64,000 nt of DNA, taken from Candidatus Aegiribacteria sp. MLS_C. Lineage in GTDB: Bacteria > Fermentibacterota > Fermentibacteria > Fermentibacterales > JCC-6. Each line of letters starts with the position of its first letter. The first letter of the stretch is position 1. Position numbers and translations under genes: made by a program. The stretch lies in assembly GCA_002030045.1 (NCBI GenBank), contig LQBI01000024.1, forward strand, positions 266,848 through 330,847, read 5' to 3'. This document shows, piece after piece, positions 53,197 through 61,961 of the stretch. The notes beneath the pieces were generated by a model. The model was not told where the DNA came from. It worked only from the letters and a program-made list of their open reading frames with translations, and made no database searches.

Positions 53197-53805
53197 CTAC
53201 TTGGAGTAGAACTCCACCACCATTCGTTCGTCCACGTCCAGGGCAACGTCCTCCCTGGAAGGGAGGGTCTTCATGATTATTCGCCTCGCGGAAGGGTCGA
53301 CATCAAGAAATGAAGGCACTCCGATGCCCGAACCCTCGGTGATGTTGTCCTCGATCACCTTCAGGTTCCTGCTCTTCTCCCTGAGCGAGACGACATCGCC
53401 CGTCTGGACGGAATAGGAGGGAATGTCCACCCTCCTGCCGTTCACGGTCACATGACCGTGGGTGACAAGCTGCCTGGCAGCGGGAATGGACTTCGCGAAG
53501 CCTCCCCTTGCCACTATGTTGTCAAGCCTTCTCTCGATCTGCTGCAGGAGGTTGTGGCCTGTCTCGCCCTTCATGGAGGTCGCCCTGCTGTAGTACCTTC
53601 TGAGCTGCTTCTCCGAAAGACCGTAGTTGAATCTTATCTTCTGCTTCTCAACAAGCTGTAGACGGTAGGTGGAGGCTCTTCTCCTGTGCCACCTTCCGCC
53701 GTGCTCTCCCGGCGGGTTCTGGGTTGCCGGGTCCTTTCTGGTCAGTCCGGGAAGTGATCCCAGGGACCTGATCTTCCTGAGCTTGGGACCGCGATATCTC
53801 GCCAT
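53197..53805 (-). CDS. rpsD: 30S ribosomal protein S4
   Basis: S4 is a primary 16S rRNA-binding protein of the small subunit. The 202-residue protein has MARYRGPKLRKIRSLG at the start and the S4 RNA-binding domain (QIERRLDNIVARGGFAKSI, HGHVTVNGRRVDIPSY). The short zinc-binding cysteine motif of some S4 proteins is absent. A CGGAGG site precedes the ATG. It stands alone here rather than in the rpsM-rpsK-rpsD-rpoA cluster. A promoter and structured leader lie upstream. Confidence 0.97.
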   Translation of the reverse strand: MARYRGPKLRKIRSLGSLPGLTRKDPATQNPPGEHGGRWHRRRASTYRLQLVEKQKIRFNYGLSEKQLRRYYSRATSMKGETGHNLLQQIERRLDNIVARGGFAKSIPAARQLVTHGHVTVNGRRVDIPSYSVQTGDVVSLREKSRNLKVIEDNITEGSGIGVPSFLDVDPSARRIIMKTLPSREDVALDVDERMVVEFYSK

Positions 53806-53856
53806 TCGGTACCTCCGATGCTATGCGCCTCACTTGAATTCGTGGCATGGAGGCAA

Positions 53857-53873
53857 CACCGGACCCTCCGGTG
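53857..53873 (-). promoter_or_regulatory. Hairpin in the rpsD leader
   Basis: CACCGGA (53857-53863) and TCCGGTG (53867-53873) form a 7-bp stem with a three-base loop, within the roughly 115-base untranslated leader of rpsD. S4 often represses its own mRNA through leader structures; whether this one does is inference. Confidence 0.4.
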
Positions 53874-53927
53874 AACCGCTCTTCGACGGCCGCCTGCATG
53901 CTTCGGCGCAATTTGTTACAGGGCTCA

Positions 53928-53957
53928 AATCTACTGCGGTCTGCCTTGAATTGTCAA
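53928..53957 (-). promoter_or_regulatory. rpsD: Predicted rpsD promoter
   Basis: Minus-strand TTGACA (53957-53952), 18-base spacer, TAGATT (53933-53928). Leader of about 115 bases to the ATG at 53805. Confidence 0.6.
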
Positions 53958-53977
53958 CGACAACCTGCGGCGACTGT

Positions 53978-54003
53978 GAGGGGCGCCGGGATCGGCGCCC
54001 CTC
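53978..54003 (-). terminator. GC-rich hairpin after the C25 protease gene
   Basis: GAGGGGCGCC (53978-53987) and GGCGCCCCTC (53994-54003) form a 10-bp stem with a six-base loop, 21 bases after the stop. No T tract follows, so termination activity is likely but unproven. Confidence 0.55.
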
Positions 54004-54024
54004 CAGTCCTCTGCCTGTATCGGT

Positions 54025-56244
54025 CTACCTCACTACCACGCATGAACGGGTGAAGGAATTTCCGTCAGCAGTTAGCCGCATCAGGTATACGCCTCCCGGT
54101 ACCGGTGTACCGTTGCCGTCGGTGCCCGCCCACTCGATGGAATGGGCCCCGGCTGCCTGGCTGCCGGAGACTATGGTCGTTACCCGCCTGCCGGACAGGT
54201 CGTAGACGTCCAGGGACATCTCACCGGCAACGGGCAGGGCGTAGGAAACCGTGGTGGTCGCCGAGAACGGGTTGGGTACGGGGGCCGCAAGGATCAGCGA
54301 GGGCAGCAGTACCCCGCCCTCTGCGACACCGGTGCCCGATACGCTGACGTTGGCCACGTAGGGGTAGCAGTTGTGGGCAGTGGCTGTGACGGTCACCAGC
54401 TCGGTACCGGGGATGGTGGGGATGGTGAGGTTTGCCACGCCTGAACCGTTGGTGTATCCGCTCTCGAGGAAGGTTGTGTCCTGGACTATTCCCACCAGGG
54501 CGCCTTCCACCGGGGAACCGCCGGCGGTGACGGTCACCGACCAGCTGCCGGGGGCTATGGTGGAGGGATGGCTTCCGGAGAGATGCACCAGGGGACCGGT
54601 TGTGCAGTAGATGTCCATCTCCGGGCAGCCGAAGATCATGTGCATGTCGCTGTTGCTTGAGTTGCCGGTGTAGTAGTAGGCCATGATCTTGCCGTAGTCG
54701 AAGGCTTCGAAGTACCCGCGGAACTGGTAGAGGGCCAGGGAGTCCGTCGGTCCCACCGGGCTGCTGGTGGTGGCACCCATGAAACCGATGGCACCCTTCG
54801 GTGAAGCCTCGGTGCCCTCGTTCATCCACGCCTCGCCGAAGCAGGTGGTGCTTCCCTGGAACTCGCCGTTATAGCAGGCTATGGAGCTTATCCAGGAAAG
54901 CCTGCGCCCGTTGGAGAGCGCCGCCACGTCGCCGTTGTCGAATCCTGTGGTGCCCCAGGACTGGGTGCTTCCGTGGCCGATGTAGCTCACCAGGGATGTC
55001 CCGTCGTTGATCTCGTCGGAGATCAGGGCCACCGTGGGCGGAATGCCGCCGTAGGTCGTATTGCTGCAGTACAGGGTTGTCGGCATTCCGTTCGCCTGGA
55101 ATATCTCCGAGTACCTGTAGGACATCCAGGGATCCTGGAAGTCCGTGGAGCCGATGCTTATGGCGTGCTGGAACCAGCTGGGGGAGGGTTCGTATGGATC
55201 GCTCTCGTGGCTCTCGATCTTCCAGGCCTGGTAGGTGAGGTCCGCGGTATCCCCGCAGATCCTGCCGACATGAATGCTGGGATCGTATCCGGTACCTATG
55301 ACGCCATACTGGTTGTCGGCGGCGGTGCCGCTGGAGTAGTACACGGGCATGACATCCTCATCGCCCACCAGCAGCACCCACTCGGGAGGATTCGGCCATG
55401 TGTTGTAGGCGTCCTCTATGTAGTCGTCTATCTCCGCCGCGGTGCTCCCGATGGAGGGGATGACGCCGTAGAAGACCTCCGTACCGGTCTGCTTCTTCCA
55501 GTCGATGAGGTCCTGTACGCAGTCGATGGCGTCCTGAATGCCGATCACCAGGTAGGACCCGTCGATGACGTTCGAACCCGCGACCTCAAAACCCAGGACC
55601 TGCTCGTAGATTGGGATGAAGCTGCGGGTGTGGCCCTGGAAAGGTCTCGGTATCTCATTCTCACCTGTCCCGGAGACCGCCAGCCTCACGGTGACCTCGG
55701 TGTTCAGCACCGTCTCGCCGGTCACGGGATTGTACTGTACCGGTGAGAAGTACACCCAGGCCACCCTGATGTCCCGGAGGATGCTGATCCTGTCCAGAAT
55801 GACCGGCTGTGAAGGATACAGCTCCGAGGTCGAGTAGATGTCCCGGTCGATCCTGTAGGGGGCGGCTCCACCGCTCCTGGTCGGGTACTCCTGGAAGGGC
55901 GGAATGTCAAAGATGCCCAGCGGAGTGGCTTCGGTGGAAACCATCTCTATCGTCACGTCACCGGTGTTGGGTATCAGGACCATTCTCCTTATGACCGGGA
56001 GATCGGGCGACCCCATGGGCATGCCCATTCCCTCGCCGGGTATCCTCATCAGCGTACCCTCGCCGAACTGACCCACCGTCACGGTCTCGGCCGTCAGCGC
56101 CGGAAGGGCGAACCTGACGAGTATTCCTTCGCCGTCGGTCCCGAGATACTCGGCGGGAACCACCTGGTCCTCGGCGCGGTACAGCACCTCGGCGCCGGCC
56201 GCGGCCGTCATGAGAAGGAGCGACAACAGAAAGAGACGATACAT
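54025..56244 (-). CDS. Gingipain-like C25 cysteine protease with FlgD-like tail
   Basis: This 739-residue secreted protease starts with a signal peptide (LFLLSLLLMTAAAGA). The pro-region spans about 20-220, the C25 catalytic fold about 230-580 with YLVIGIQDAIDCVQ, PPEWVLLVGD, SYIGHGS (catalytic His424) and SSIACYNGEF (catalytic Cys457). A beta-sandwich domain follows, then a C-terminal FlgD-Ig-like sorting-type domain (APVPNPFSATTTVSYAL, DVYDLSGRRVTTI, PGGVYLMRL). This C-terminus is of the type used for type IX or related outer-surface secretion in FCB bacteria. Preceded by its own promoter. Confidence 0.92.
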   Translation of the reverse strand: MYRLFLLSLLLMTAAAGAEVLYRAEDQVVPAEYLGTDGEGILVRFALPALTAETVTVGQFGEGTLMRIPGEGMGMPMGSPDLPVIRRMVLIPNTGDVTIEMVSTEATPLGIFDIPPFQEYPTRSGGAAPYRIDRDIYSTSELYPSQPVILDRISILRDIRVAWVYFSPVQYNPVTGETVLNTEVTVRLAVSGTGENEIPRPFQGHTRSFIPIYEQVLGFEVAGSNVIDGSYLVIGIQDAIDCVQDLIDWKKQTGTEVFYGVIPSIGSTAAEIDDYIEDAYNTWPNPPEWVLLVGDEDVMPVYYSSGTAADNQYGVIGTGYDPSIHVGRICGDTADLTYQAWKIESHESDPYEPSPSWFQHAISIGSTDFQDPWMSYRYSEIFQANGMPTTLYCSNTTYGGIPPTVALISDEINDGTSLVSYIGHGSTQSWGTTGFDNGDVAALSNGRRLSWISSIACYNGEFQGSTTCFGEAWMNEGTEASPKGAIGFMGATTSSPVGPTDSLALYQFRGYFEAFDYGKIMAYYYTGNSSNSDMHMIFGCPEMDIYCTTGPLVHLSGSHPSTIAPGSWSVTVTAGGSPVEGALVGIVQDTTFLESGYTNGSGVANLTIPTIPGTELVTVTATAHNCYPYVANVSVSGTGVAEGGVLLPSLILAAPVPNPFSATTTVSYALPVAGEMSLDVYDLSGRRVTTIVSGSQAAGAHSIEWAGTDGNGTPVPGGVYLMRLTADGNSFTRSCVVVR

Positions 56245-56337
56245 TTCAACCTCCAGGGGCTCGTGTTTCCCGAATATCGGAAGAGAAAAGCATGATTCGA
56301 GTCAGTTACTGCAAACAGGTCCTTGTAGGAATATTGG

Positions 56338-56366
56338 TTAATAGTCCTCCGAGGAGACCAAGTCAA
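56338..56366 (-). promoter_or_regulatory. Predicted promoter of the C25 protease gene
   Basis: Minus-strand TTGACT (56366-56361), 17-base spacer, TATTAA (56343-56338), about 94 bases before the ATG at 56244. Confidence 0.5.
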
Positions 56367-56384
56367 GTTGACAATCTGATGAAG

Positions 56385-56416
56385 GGGCCCGAGGATCATC
56401 GCATGTCCTCGAGCCC
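56385..56416 (-). terminator. Hairpin after the HD-domain gene
   Basis: Arms at 56385-56395 and 56406-56416 pair over 11 bases with one mismatch and a ten-base loop, 22 bases after the HD gene stop. No T run follows. Confidence 0.45.
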
Positions 56417-56438
56417 GGCTTCTCCAGTGCGGAAGGGA

Positions 56439-57002
56439 TCAGATTATCAGCTGACCCTTCTCCAGCATCACCATGGGGTTGAAGGTTGCGAAGTCCGCCT
56501 GGTGGATCAGAACCGTCTCCACCCTCTGGGGTCTCCCCTCCCCCTCCTTTGCGTGGCAGCCGATCATGTTGATTACCGCCAGGGGGAGATCGAACTTGGC
56601 CGCCAGGATGGCACCGGAGATGGGGTGCCTGGCGTGCATCCCGTGCGAGCTCTTCCTGTACCCGGAATCGGTTTTCTCTATCTCCAGTAGCTTCCCGACA
56701 TCGTGGAGGAGGCCTCCCACCACCAGCAGGTCGTGATCGATGCTGAACGGGAGTTCCTCGTTCCTCTCCAGCGCCTCGGCAAGACCCAGGGCTCCCTCGG
56801 TGACGGCCTTCGTATGCTGTATCAGATCGATACCCCGGGTCTCCGTCAGCAGCGTGAAGGGTATCCTGTCCAGTTCCTCCGGTTGCCAGCCCCCCTCCTC
56901 GGCGGCGGCGACCCATACGTCCACGGTCTTCTTCCTGAGCCAGGGATCGCCGATTCTGGCCAGCTGGTCCCTGAAGAGAGCCTCGATCCTGCTTCTCATC
57001 AT
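56439..57002 (-). CDS. HD-domain hydrolase-like protein
   Basis: This 187-residue cytoplasmic protein has an HD metal-binding core: IQHTKAVTEG (first His), VVGGLLHDVGKLLEI (the HD pair), HGMHARHPISGAILA and INMIGCHAKEG. It resembles HDIG/YqeK-type phosphohydrolases acting on nucleotides, but the substrate is unknown. Two or three adjacent ATG codons compete as start; GGAAGG lies just upstream. It sits after a small secreted protein gene and ahead of the C25 protease. Confidence 0.85.
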   Translation of the reverse strand: MMRSRIEALFRDQLARIGDPWLRKKTVDVWVAAAEEGGWQPEELDRIPFTLLTETRGIDLIQHTKAVTEGALGLAEALERNEELPFSIDHDLLVVGGLLHDVGKLLEIEKTDSGYRKSSHGMHARHPISGAILAAKFDLPLAVINMIGCHAKEGEGRPQRVETVLIHQADFATFNPMVMLEKGQLII

Positions 57003-57024
57003 CAACCCTTCCTTCTTCCTGCAA

Positions 57025-57501
57025 CTACAACTCGGACTGGATCAGCTCCTGGCTGAGTTTCCATCCGTCCCCCTCCAGGACCATGGAGACCGGGAAGGCT
57101 TCGGAATAGTCCTGAACTTCCAGATAAACTACACCGGTGCCTCCCTGCACGTCGCATCCCGATACTACGATGTCCTCCCTCGGGGGCAGCTCGTCCCTGA
57201 TTCCGGGAGAGTTGATCATGGCATCAATGAAATCAGTCGCTGTCCAGTTCATGAGTTCCTGGCCGGTGAGAGGTATCTGGAGTCCCTCGGAGAGTTCTGC
57301 GGCGGCCTGATCCGGCCCCATTCTGACCATCACCAGCATCATGTCGATCATCTCCAGGGAACCGGAGGAGAGGTGGGATTCAACCACAATGGCATCGCCG
57401 TCGTAGAAAGCGTTTATGAGGGCCTCGAAAGCCTCGTCAGGCGATTCCGCCATAGGCAGTCCCGTCAGGACGAGGAGAGAAGCTGAAACGAGGATCTTCA
57501 C
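57025..57501 (-). CDS. Small secreted protein, unknown
   Basis: This 158-residue protein has an N-terminal signal (KILVSASLLVLTGLPMA) and a mature part of alternating helices and strands ending in FPVSMVLEGDGWKLSQELI, a pattern like NTF2/DUF4878-type domains and like the end of the lipoprotein at 51293-51769. Starts with GTG with AAAGGA six bases upstream. Function not assignable; export seems likely. The HD gene follows after 19-22 bases. Confidence 0.75.
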   Translation of the reverse strand: MKILVSASLLVLTGLPMAESPDEAFEALINAFYDGDAIVVESHLSSGSLEMIDMMLVMVRMGPDQAAAELSEGLQIPLTGQELMNWTATDFIDAMINSPGIRDELPPREDIVVSGCDVQGGTGVVYLEVQDYSEAFPVSMVLEGDGWKLSQELIQSEL

Positions 57502-57569
57502 TGGGATTCCTTTCGCCGGGGTTCAGGAACTGTCCAACGACCCCTATAACTCCTGCCGCAGGTTATGTT

Positions 57570-57599
57570 CCCGGCCCGTGCGGCAGGGCACGGGCCGGG
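57570..57599 (-). terminator. 12-bp GC-rich hairpin after the dehydrogenase gene
   Basis: CCCGGCCCGTGC (57570-57581) and GCACGGGCCGGG (57588-57599), six-base loop, 14 bases after the stop of the dehydrogenase gene. No T tract; very stable stem. Confidence 0.6.
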
Positions 57600-57613
57600 A
57601 GGAGAAGCACCCG

Positions 57614-58798
57614 CTACATCGCCGCGATTATCGCGTCGGTTATCTGCTCCGTGCTGGAAGCCCCCTGCCGCAGCACTTCGGGGGATCCCTTCAGCTTCAG
57701 CATGTCGTAGCTGCGGACCCTGCCTTCCTCTATCACACGGGCTACGGCCTTCCTGATCCCGGCTGCCCTGTCCCTCTCGCCTATGTGGTCCAGCATCATG
57801 CAGGCCGAAAGGATCATGGCCATGGGATTGACGATGGATACATCGTACTCGGCGTACTTGGGGGCCGATCCGTGCGTGGGTTCGAACACCGCCACCTCCT
57901 CGCCGATATTGGCGCTGCAGGCGAAGCCCAGTCCTCCCACCAGCCCCGCGAAGCCGTCGGAGACTATGTCGCCGAACATGTTGCCGGACACCACCACTCC
58001 GTAGTCCTCGGGGTTCTTGGTGAGCCACATCATCTGGGCATCTATGTTCGTCTCCCAGAGTTCCACTTCCGGGTACTTCCCGGAGATATTCCTGCCCTCT
58101 TCGGTCATCATTCCGCTGGTCTCGCGGATGACGTTGGGCTTCTCGCAGATGGTGACGCTGCGATAGCCGTACTCCCTGGCATACTCGAAGGCGGCGGTGA
58201 GTATCCTCCTGCACGCATTCCTGGAGAAGATCCTTGTGGAAACCGCCAGGTCCTGCCTGGGAACACGGGAGAAGTTGGCCCTGAACTTTGGATGGCTCAT
58301 CAGCGCGTCGTAAACGCTGTCCGGGGGGGCGGTCCACTCCACTCCGCCGTAGAGACCTTCCGTGTTCTGCCTGAAGACCACCACGTCCACCGGCGGCTCT
58401 TCCACTGTGTCGCCCGGCCCTCTTCGTATGAAGTTCAGGGGATTGCCCCTGAATGCCTTGCAGGGACGTATGCATATGTCCAGGTCGAAGTGCTGCCTCA
58501 TGGCGACTATGGGACTGTAGTAGACCAGTCCCCTGTCCCTCAGGGACGGGTCCAGTTCCGCAAGTGCCTTGTCCTTGGGCTTGGATGTGATCGCGCCGAA
58601 GAGAGCGATCCTGTGTTTCTCGAGCAGGTCCAGCGTCCTGTCGGGTAGCGGGTTCCCCTCCCTCTTCCAGTACTCCCATCCTATGTCGGCATGAACATAA
58701 TCGGCCTTGAACCCGGCCGCCTCCAGAACTCTGAGGGCCTGTTCGAGTACTGCGCCTCCGATGCCGTCACCAGGCATGGTAACTACAGTCCTTGCCAT
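57614..58798 (-). CDS. Isocitrate/isopropylmalate dehydrogenase family enzyme
   Basis: This is a 394-residue beta-decarboxylating dehydrogenase. It has VVTMPGDGIGG, substrate loop FRQNTEGLYGGVEW, catalytic Lys segment CEKPNVIRETSG, metal site GNMFGDIVSDGFAGL and nucleotide region FEPTHGSAPKYAEYD. Whether it is an isocitrate, isopropylmalate or homologous dehydrogenase cannot be fixed by eye; no leu genes or TCA genes are nearby. The HGSAPKYA region favours NAD. ATG 58798 has AAGGGAG five bases upstream. Confidence 0.9.
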   Translation of the reverse strand: MARTVVTMPGDGIGGAVLEQALRVLEAAGFKADYVHADIGWEYWKREGNPLPDRTLDLLEKHRIALFGAITSKPKDKALAELDPSLRDRGLVYYSPIVAMRQHFDLDICIRPCKAFRGNPLNFIRRGPGDTVEEPPVDVVVFRQNTEGLYGGVEWTAPPDSVYDALMSHPKFRANFSRVPRQDLAVSTRIFSRNACRRILTAAFEYAREYGYRSVTICEKPNVIRETSGMMTEEGRNISGKYPEVELWETNIDAQMMWLTKNPEDYGVVVSGNMFGDIVSDGFAGLVGGLGFACSANIGEEVAVFEPTHGSAPKYAEYDVSIVNPMAMILSACMMLDHIGERDRAAGIRKAVARVIEEGRVRSYDMLKLKGSPEVLRQGASSTEQITDAIIAAM

Positions 58799-58878
58799 TA
58801 ATGCTCCCTTCGGTTGTTCTTCGAAAGGTCCCGTCCTTCGAAGGATTCGGCCTTCGGGCGGAGGCACCCTCTTCCGGT

Positions 58879-58898
58879 CCGGGGAAGATAATCCCCGG
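58879..58898 (-). terminator. Hairpin between the tricorn-like and dehydrogenase genes
   Basis: CCGGGGA (58879-58885) and TCCCCGG (58892-58898) with a six-base loop, about 25 bases downstream of the tricorn-like gene stop. No T run. Confidence 0.45.
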
Positions 58899-58922
58899 TC
58901 ATGGGACAGGAAACCCCGTGCC

Positions 58923-61900
58923 TCAGATCATCTCCAGTATCACCTCCGCAGCGGTCTCCAGCTGTCTGTCAATGCCGAGACCCGCATCTTCAGGACCTTC
59001 CACCACTCTGATGTCCGGTTCTACCCCGGTGTTCTCCAGGTTCCGGCCCGTCAGCGTGAACCATCCCGTGGAGGGGACCCTGAAACCGGTACCGTCCACC
59101 AGTGTGACATCGGAGGTCCCGATGACGGCCCCGAACGTGGTCTCGCCGACTACCGGCCCCATCGCCAGCTGTTTCCATCCCGCCGGGAAGATCTCGGCGT
59201 CGGAGTAGCAGCGCTCGTTTACCAGGAGGACCATCGGCTTCTGCCAGACTCCCAGGGGTTCGAATGTAATGTTACCGTACCTGTCGGTGGAGAATGCGTA
59301 CATCGGCCTGGCCAGCTGTCTGATGATGTCATCGTGGGTGCTTCCTCCGCCGTTGCCCCTTATGTCTATTATCAGTCCCTCTCTTTCCATGCCCTCGGCG
59401 AAGAGATCCACCAGGAAGTCCTGAACGCTCCTGTTGCTCATGGAAGGAATATGAAGGTAGCCGACCCTGTCGTCGGTCAGTCTGCTGACCTCCCTCCTGT
59501 TGGCATGGACCCATTCGTCGTAGAGAAGACCCTGCATCTCCCATATGGAGACCGGTTCGATCTTCAGCTCGATCGTGGACCCGTCCCTGACTATTCGGAG
59601 GTCCGTCTCACGGTTCCCTCGCTGGAGCAGTGCCCTGTAGAGATTGTTCTCGGGCCCCACCTGCATCCCTTGTACGGACAGGATGACGTCCCCCGGCTGC
59701 AGTCTTGAATCCTCAAGGTCAGCCGGAGAATACGGGATGACGCTGTCCACCATTATGCCCGGACCGCTCCAGGAATGGTCCGGCATGATCCCCAGCTCTC
59801 CGGAGGAGGGTGAACCGTTCCAGGACCGGGGCCCGTAGATGCCCAGATGGGAGGCGGACAGCTCACCCAGCATCCTCCTGACGACATCGTTGAAATCCTC
59901 GTTGATGATGCATGCCAGGGCCCTGTCGCGGTAGAGGGCCCTGACGGAGTCCCAGTCCACCCGATGCATCTCCGGGTCGTAGAATTCATCTCTGAGCAGT
60001 CTCCAGGCCTCGTCGAACTTCTGGGCCTGGATACCGGGGATGGATCTCCAGACCGGCATGTGCCAGCCCAGGGAACCGCTGACTCCTCCCTCGGAAGTCG
60101 CCTTTCTCACTGAACCGCTGACGGAGATGAAGTAGATGTCCCCCGAATCCATCACCTGGATCTCATGAGGAGTCTCACCGGAGTGAGTGACCCTGTTGAG
60201 CGATTCGCCCCTCCAGTCAACGGTCCAGAGATCCATCCGCCCCTTGTCGTCCCAGCCGGGGAAGGCTATCAGCCGTCCGTCGGGGGAAGCTCCGAAGAAA
60301 TCGTAGTACCCTTCCACGGTGCACAGGGTCTCGGTCCTCCGGGAGAGTTCCTCCCACTGAATATCCACACTGGGGACCGGCTGGTCCAGCAGTTCCTCGC
60401 GGTCGTCGTTCTCCAGGTCCCAGGTCTCCCTGCTGAACCAGACCTGCTTTATGGAGTAGTCCCCGTCGTCGGTCCTGCTGGCGTAGATGAGCCTCCGGCC
60501 GTCCGAGGGCCAGAAGGGCTGGAAGTCGTCGTTGGGATGCCGGCTGATGTTCACGGGATCCCCTCCGCCGGAGGGAACCACGAACACGTCCTCCCTGTGT
60601 GCCAGCACCGGGACGCTGAAGGCCAGCCACCTTCCGTCCGGCGACCAGGAATGGTGCAGTATGTAAGGAGTATCACAGACGGTGATGTCCCGACCGGAAC
60701 CGACATCCACCACGTGAAGCCTGCTGTCACGGTCCAGATAGGAGATCCGGCTGCCGTCGGGAGACCATTTCGGTTCCCTGGCCACATCGGAGGCGGTCCT
60801 GAGGACCGAGTACCCCGGCAGCACGCGGTCCGCCAGGATGGAGTCCTCCGGGGAGGTTCGGCTGAAGGCCAGCTCGATCCTGCCGTCGTGCTCGAGTGTG
60901 AAGGCCAGGGTCCTGCAGTCCGGGCTCCATACCGGGTCCCTGGCCCTGAAGGGACCCGAGTAGATCTCCACCAGGTCTTCTATCTCACCGTCGGAAAGTC
61001 TTCCGGCGAAGATGTCACCGGTACCCACCACGGAAATCTGCACGGAGGAAGAGTCTATGTGGAAACAGTCCGTCGTGAAACCCGTACTCTCCCCGTACTC
61101 CAGGGGGAACGGCACATCCGAGCCGGGTGTCAGGGGTACATCGAACAGCTTGTATGAAGGGATCTCAATTCCCCTGAGAACGCCGCCGAACTCGAACACC
61201 ACCACCGAACCGTCGGCGCTGATGGAGGGGAACGTAATATCGCCATCGGTCAGGAAGGTCCTCTGGACGGATTCGCCGGAAGGGCCGACGCTCCACAGGG
61301 CCCCGTGTCCCGAACCGTCCTCACGGACGAAGAGCACCTCACCGGTCAGGGAGGAGTACATCGGCCACCGGGAATCCAGGTCTGAACCGTCAAGCAGGCT
61401 CCATTCGCCGTATCCGCCGACCCATATCCTCCTGGCGGCTGAACCTCTGTAGTGCTTGCGCCACCATTCGGTGAAACCCCTTTCCACGGCCATGCCGTCC
61501 GGAAGAAGGCAGAGGTTTTCCGCCGTGACCCTTGCCACGGGGCAGGGAGTCCCTCCCGTAACAGGAACGGAGTAAACCCAGGAATCACCCCCCTCCCTGG
61601 AAGTGAGGAAGTATACGCTGTCCGAGGAGGCGTTCCAGCAGAGCGCCAGATCGGTCCCCGCGTGAAAGGTAAGCCTGGTGGACAGGCCTCCACCCGTTTC
61701 GGTGAAATACACATCGCCCCCGCCGGTACGGTCGCTGGTGAAAGCTATGTAACGGCCGTCGGGAGAATGGCAGGGAGAATGCTCGATGCTTTCCCCGGGC
61801 ACTATGCACCGCATAATCCCGCCGGTTACCGGAACGGTCCAGAGATCACCCCTGAAGCAGAAGACCACTTCAGTACCGTCTGGAGATACGGAAGGGTCAC

Positions 61901-61961
61901 GAATATCGGAATGACCGGCCGAAAACACTAAGGCCAGCGCAAGCGCGAGGGGAATAGTCAT
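58923..61961 (-). CDS. Tricorn-like protease, secreted
   Basis: This 1012-residue S41-family protease has tricorn architecture: signal peptide (IPLALALALVFSAG), a long beta-propeller region of PD40/WD40-like repeats (about 20-600, for example SPDGRYIAFTSDRTGGG), a C1 helical domain, a PDZ domain (about 735-800) and a C-terminal serine protease domain. Catalytic residues fit tricorn: His705 in SASHLG, Ser920 in NERCYSDAE and Glu976 in NLENTGVEPD. With a signal peptide it would cut peptides outside the cytoplasm, unlike archaeal cytosolic tricorn. Its ATG overlaps the methyltransferase stop. Confidence 0.93.
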   Translation of the reverse strand: MTIPLALALALVFSAGHSDIRDPSVSPDGTEVVFCFRGDLWTVPVTGGIMRCIVPGESIEHSPCHSPDGRYIAFTSDRTGGGDVYFTETGGGLSTRLTFHAGTDLALCWNASSDSVYFLTSREGGDSWVYSVPVTGGTPCPVARVTAENLCLLPDGMAVERGFTEWWRKHYRGSAARRIWVGGYGEWSLLDGSDLDSRWPMYSSLTGEVLFVREDGSGHGALWSVGPSGESVQRTFLTDGDITFPSISADGSVVVFEFGGVLRGIEIPSYKLFDVPLTPGSDVPFPLEYGESTGFTTDCFHIDSSSVQISVVGTGDIFAGRLSDGEIEDLVEIYSGPFRARDPVWSPDCRTLAFTLEHDGRIELAFSRTSPEDSILADRVLPGYSVLRTASDVAREPKWSPDGSRISYLDRDSRLHVVDVGSGRDITVCDTPYILHHSWSPDGRWLAFSVPVLAHREDVFVVPSGGGDPVNISRHPNDDFQPFWPSDGRRLIYASRTDDGDYSIKQVWFSRETWDLENDDREELLDQPVPSVDIQWEELSRRTETLCTVEGYYDFFGASPDGRLIAFPGWDDKGRMDLWTVDWRGESLNRVTHSGETPHEIQVMDSGDIYFISVSGSVRKATSEGGVSGSLGWHMPVWRSIPGIQAQKFDEAWRLLRDEFYDPEMHRVDWDSVRALYRDRALACIINEDFNDVVRRMLGELSASHLGIYGPRSWNGSPSSGELGIMPDHSWSGPGIMVDSVIPYSPADLEDSRLQPGDVILSVQGMQVGPENNLYRALLQRGNRETDLRIVRDGSTIELKIEPVSIWEMQGLLYDEWVHANRREVSRLTDDRVGYLHIPSMSNRSVQDFLVDLFAEGMEREGLIIDIRGNGGGSTHDDIIRQLARPMYAFSTDRYGNITFEPLGVWQKPMVLLVNERCYSDAEIFPAGWKQLAMGPVVGETTFGAVIGTSDVTLVDGTGFRVPSTGWFTLTGRNLENTGVEPDIRVVEGPEDAGLGIDRQLETAAEVILEMI

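Noticed and set aside
57498-58679. 393-codon minus-strand open frame
   Set aside because: A shifted reading of the dehydrogenase gene, rich in Arg and Gly, without motifs.
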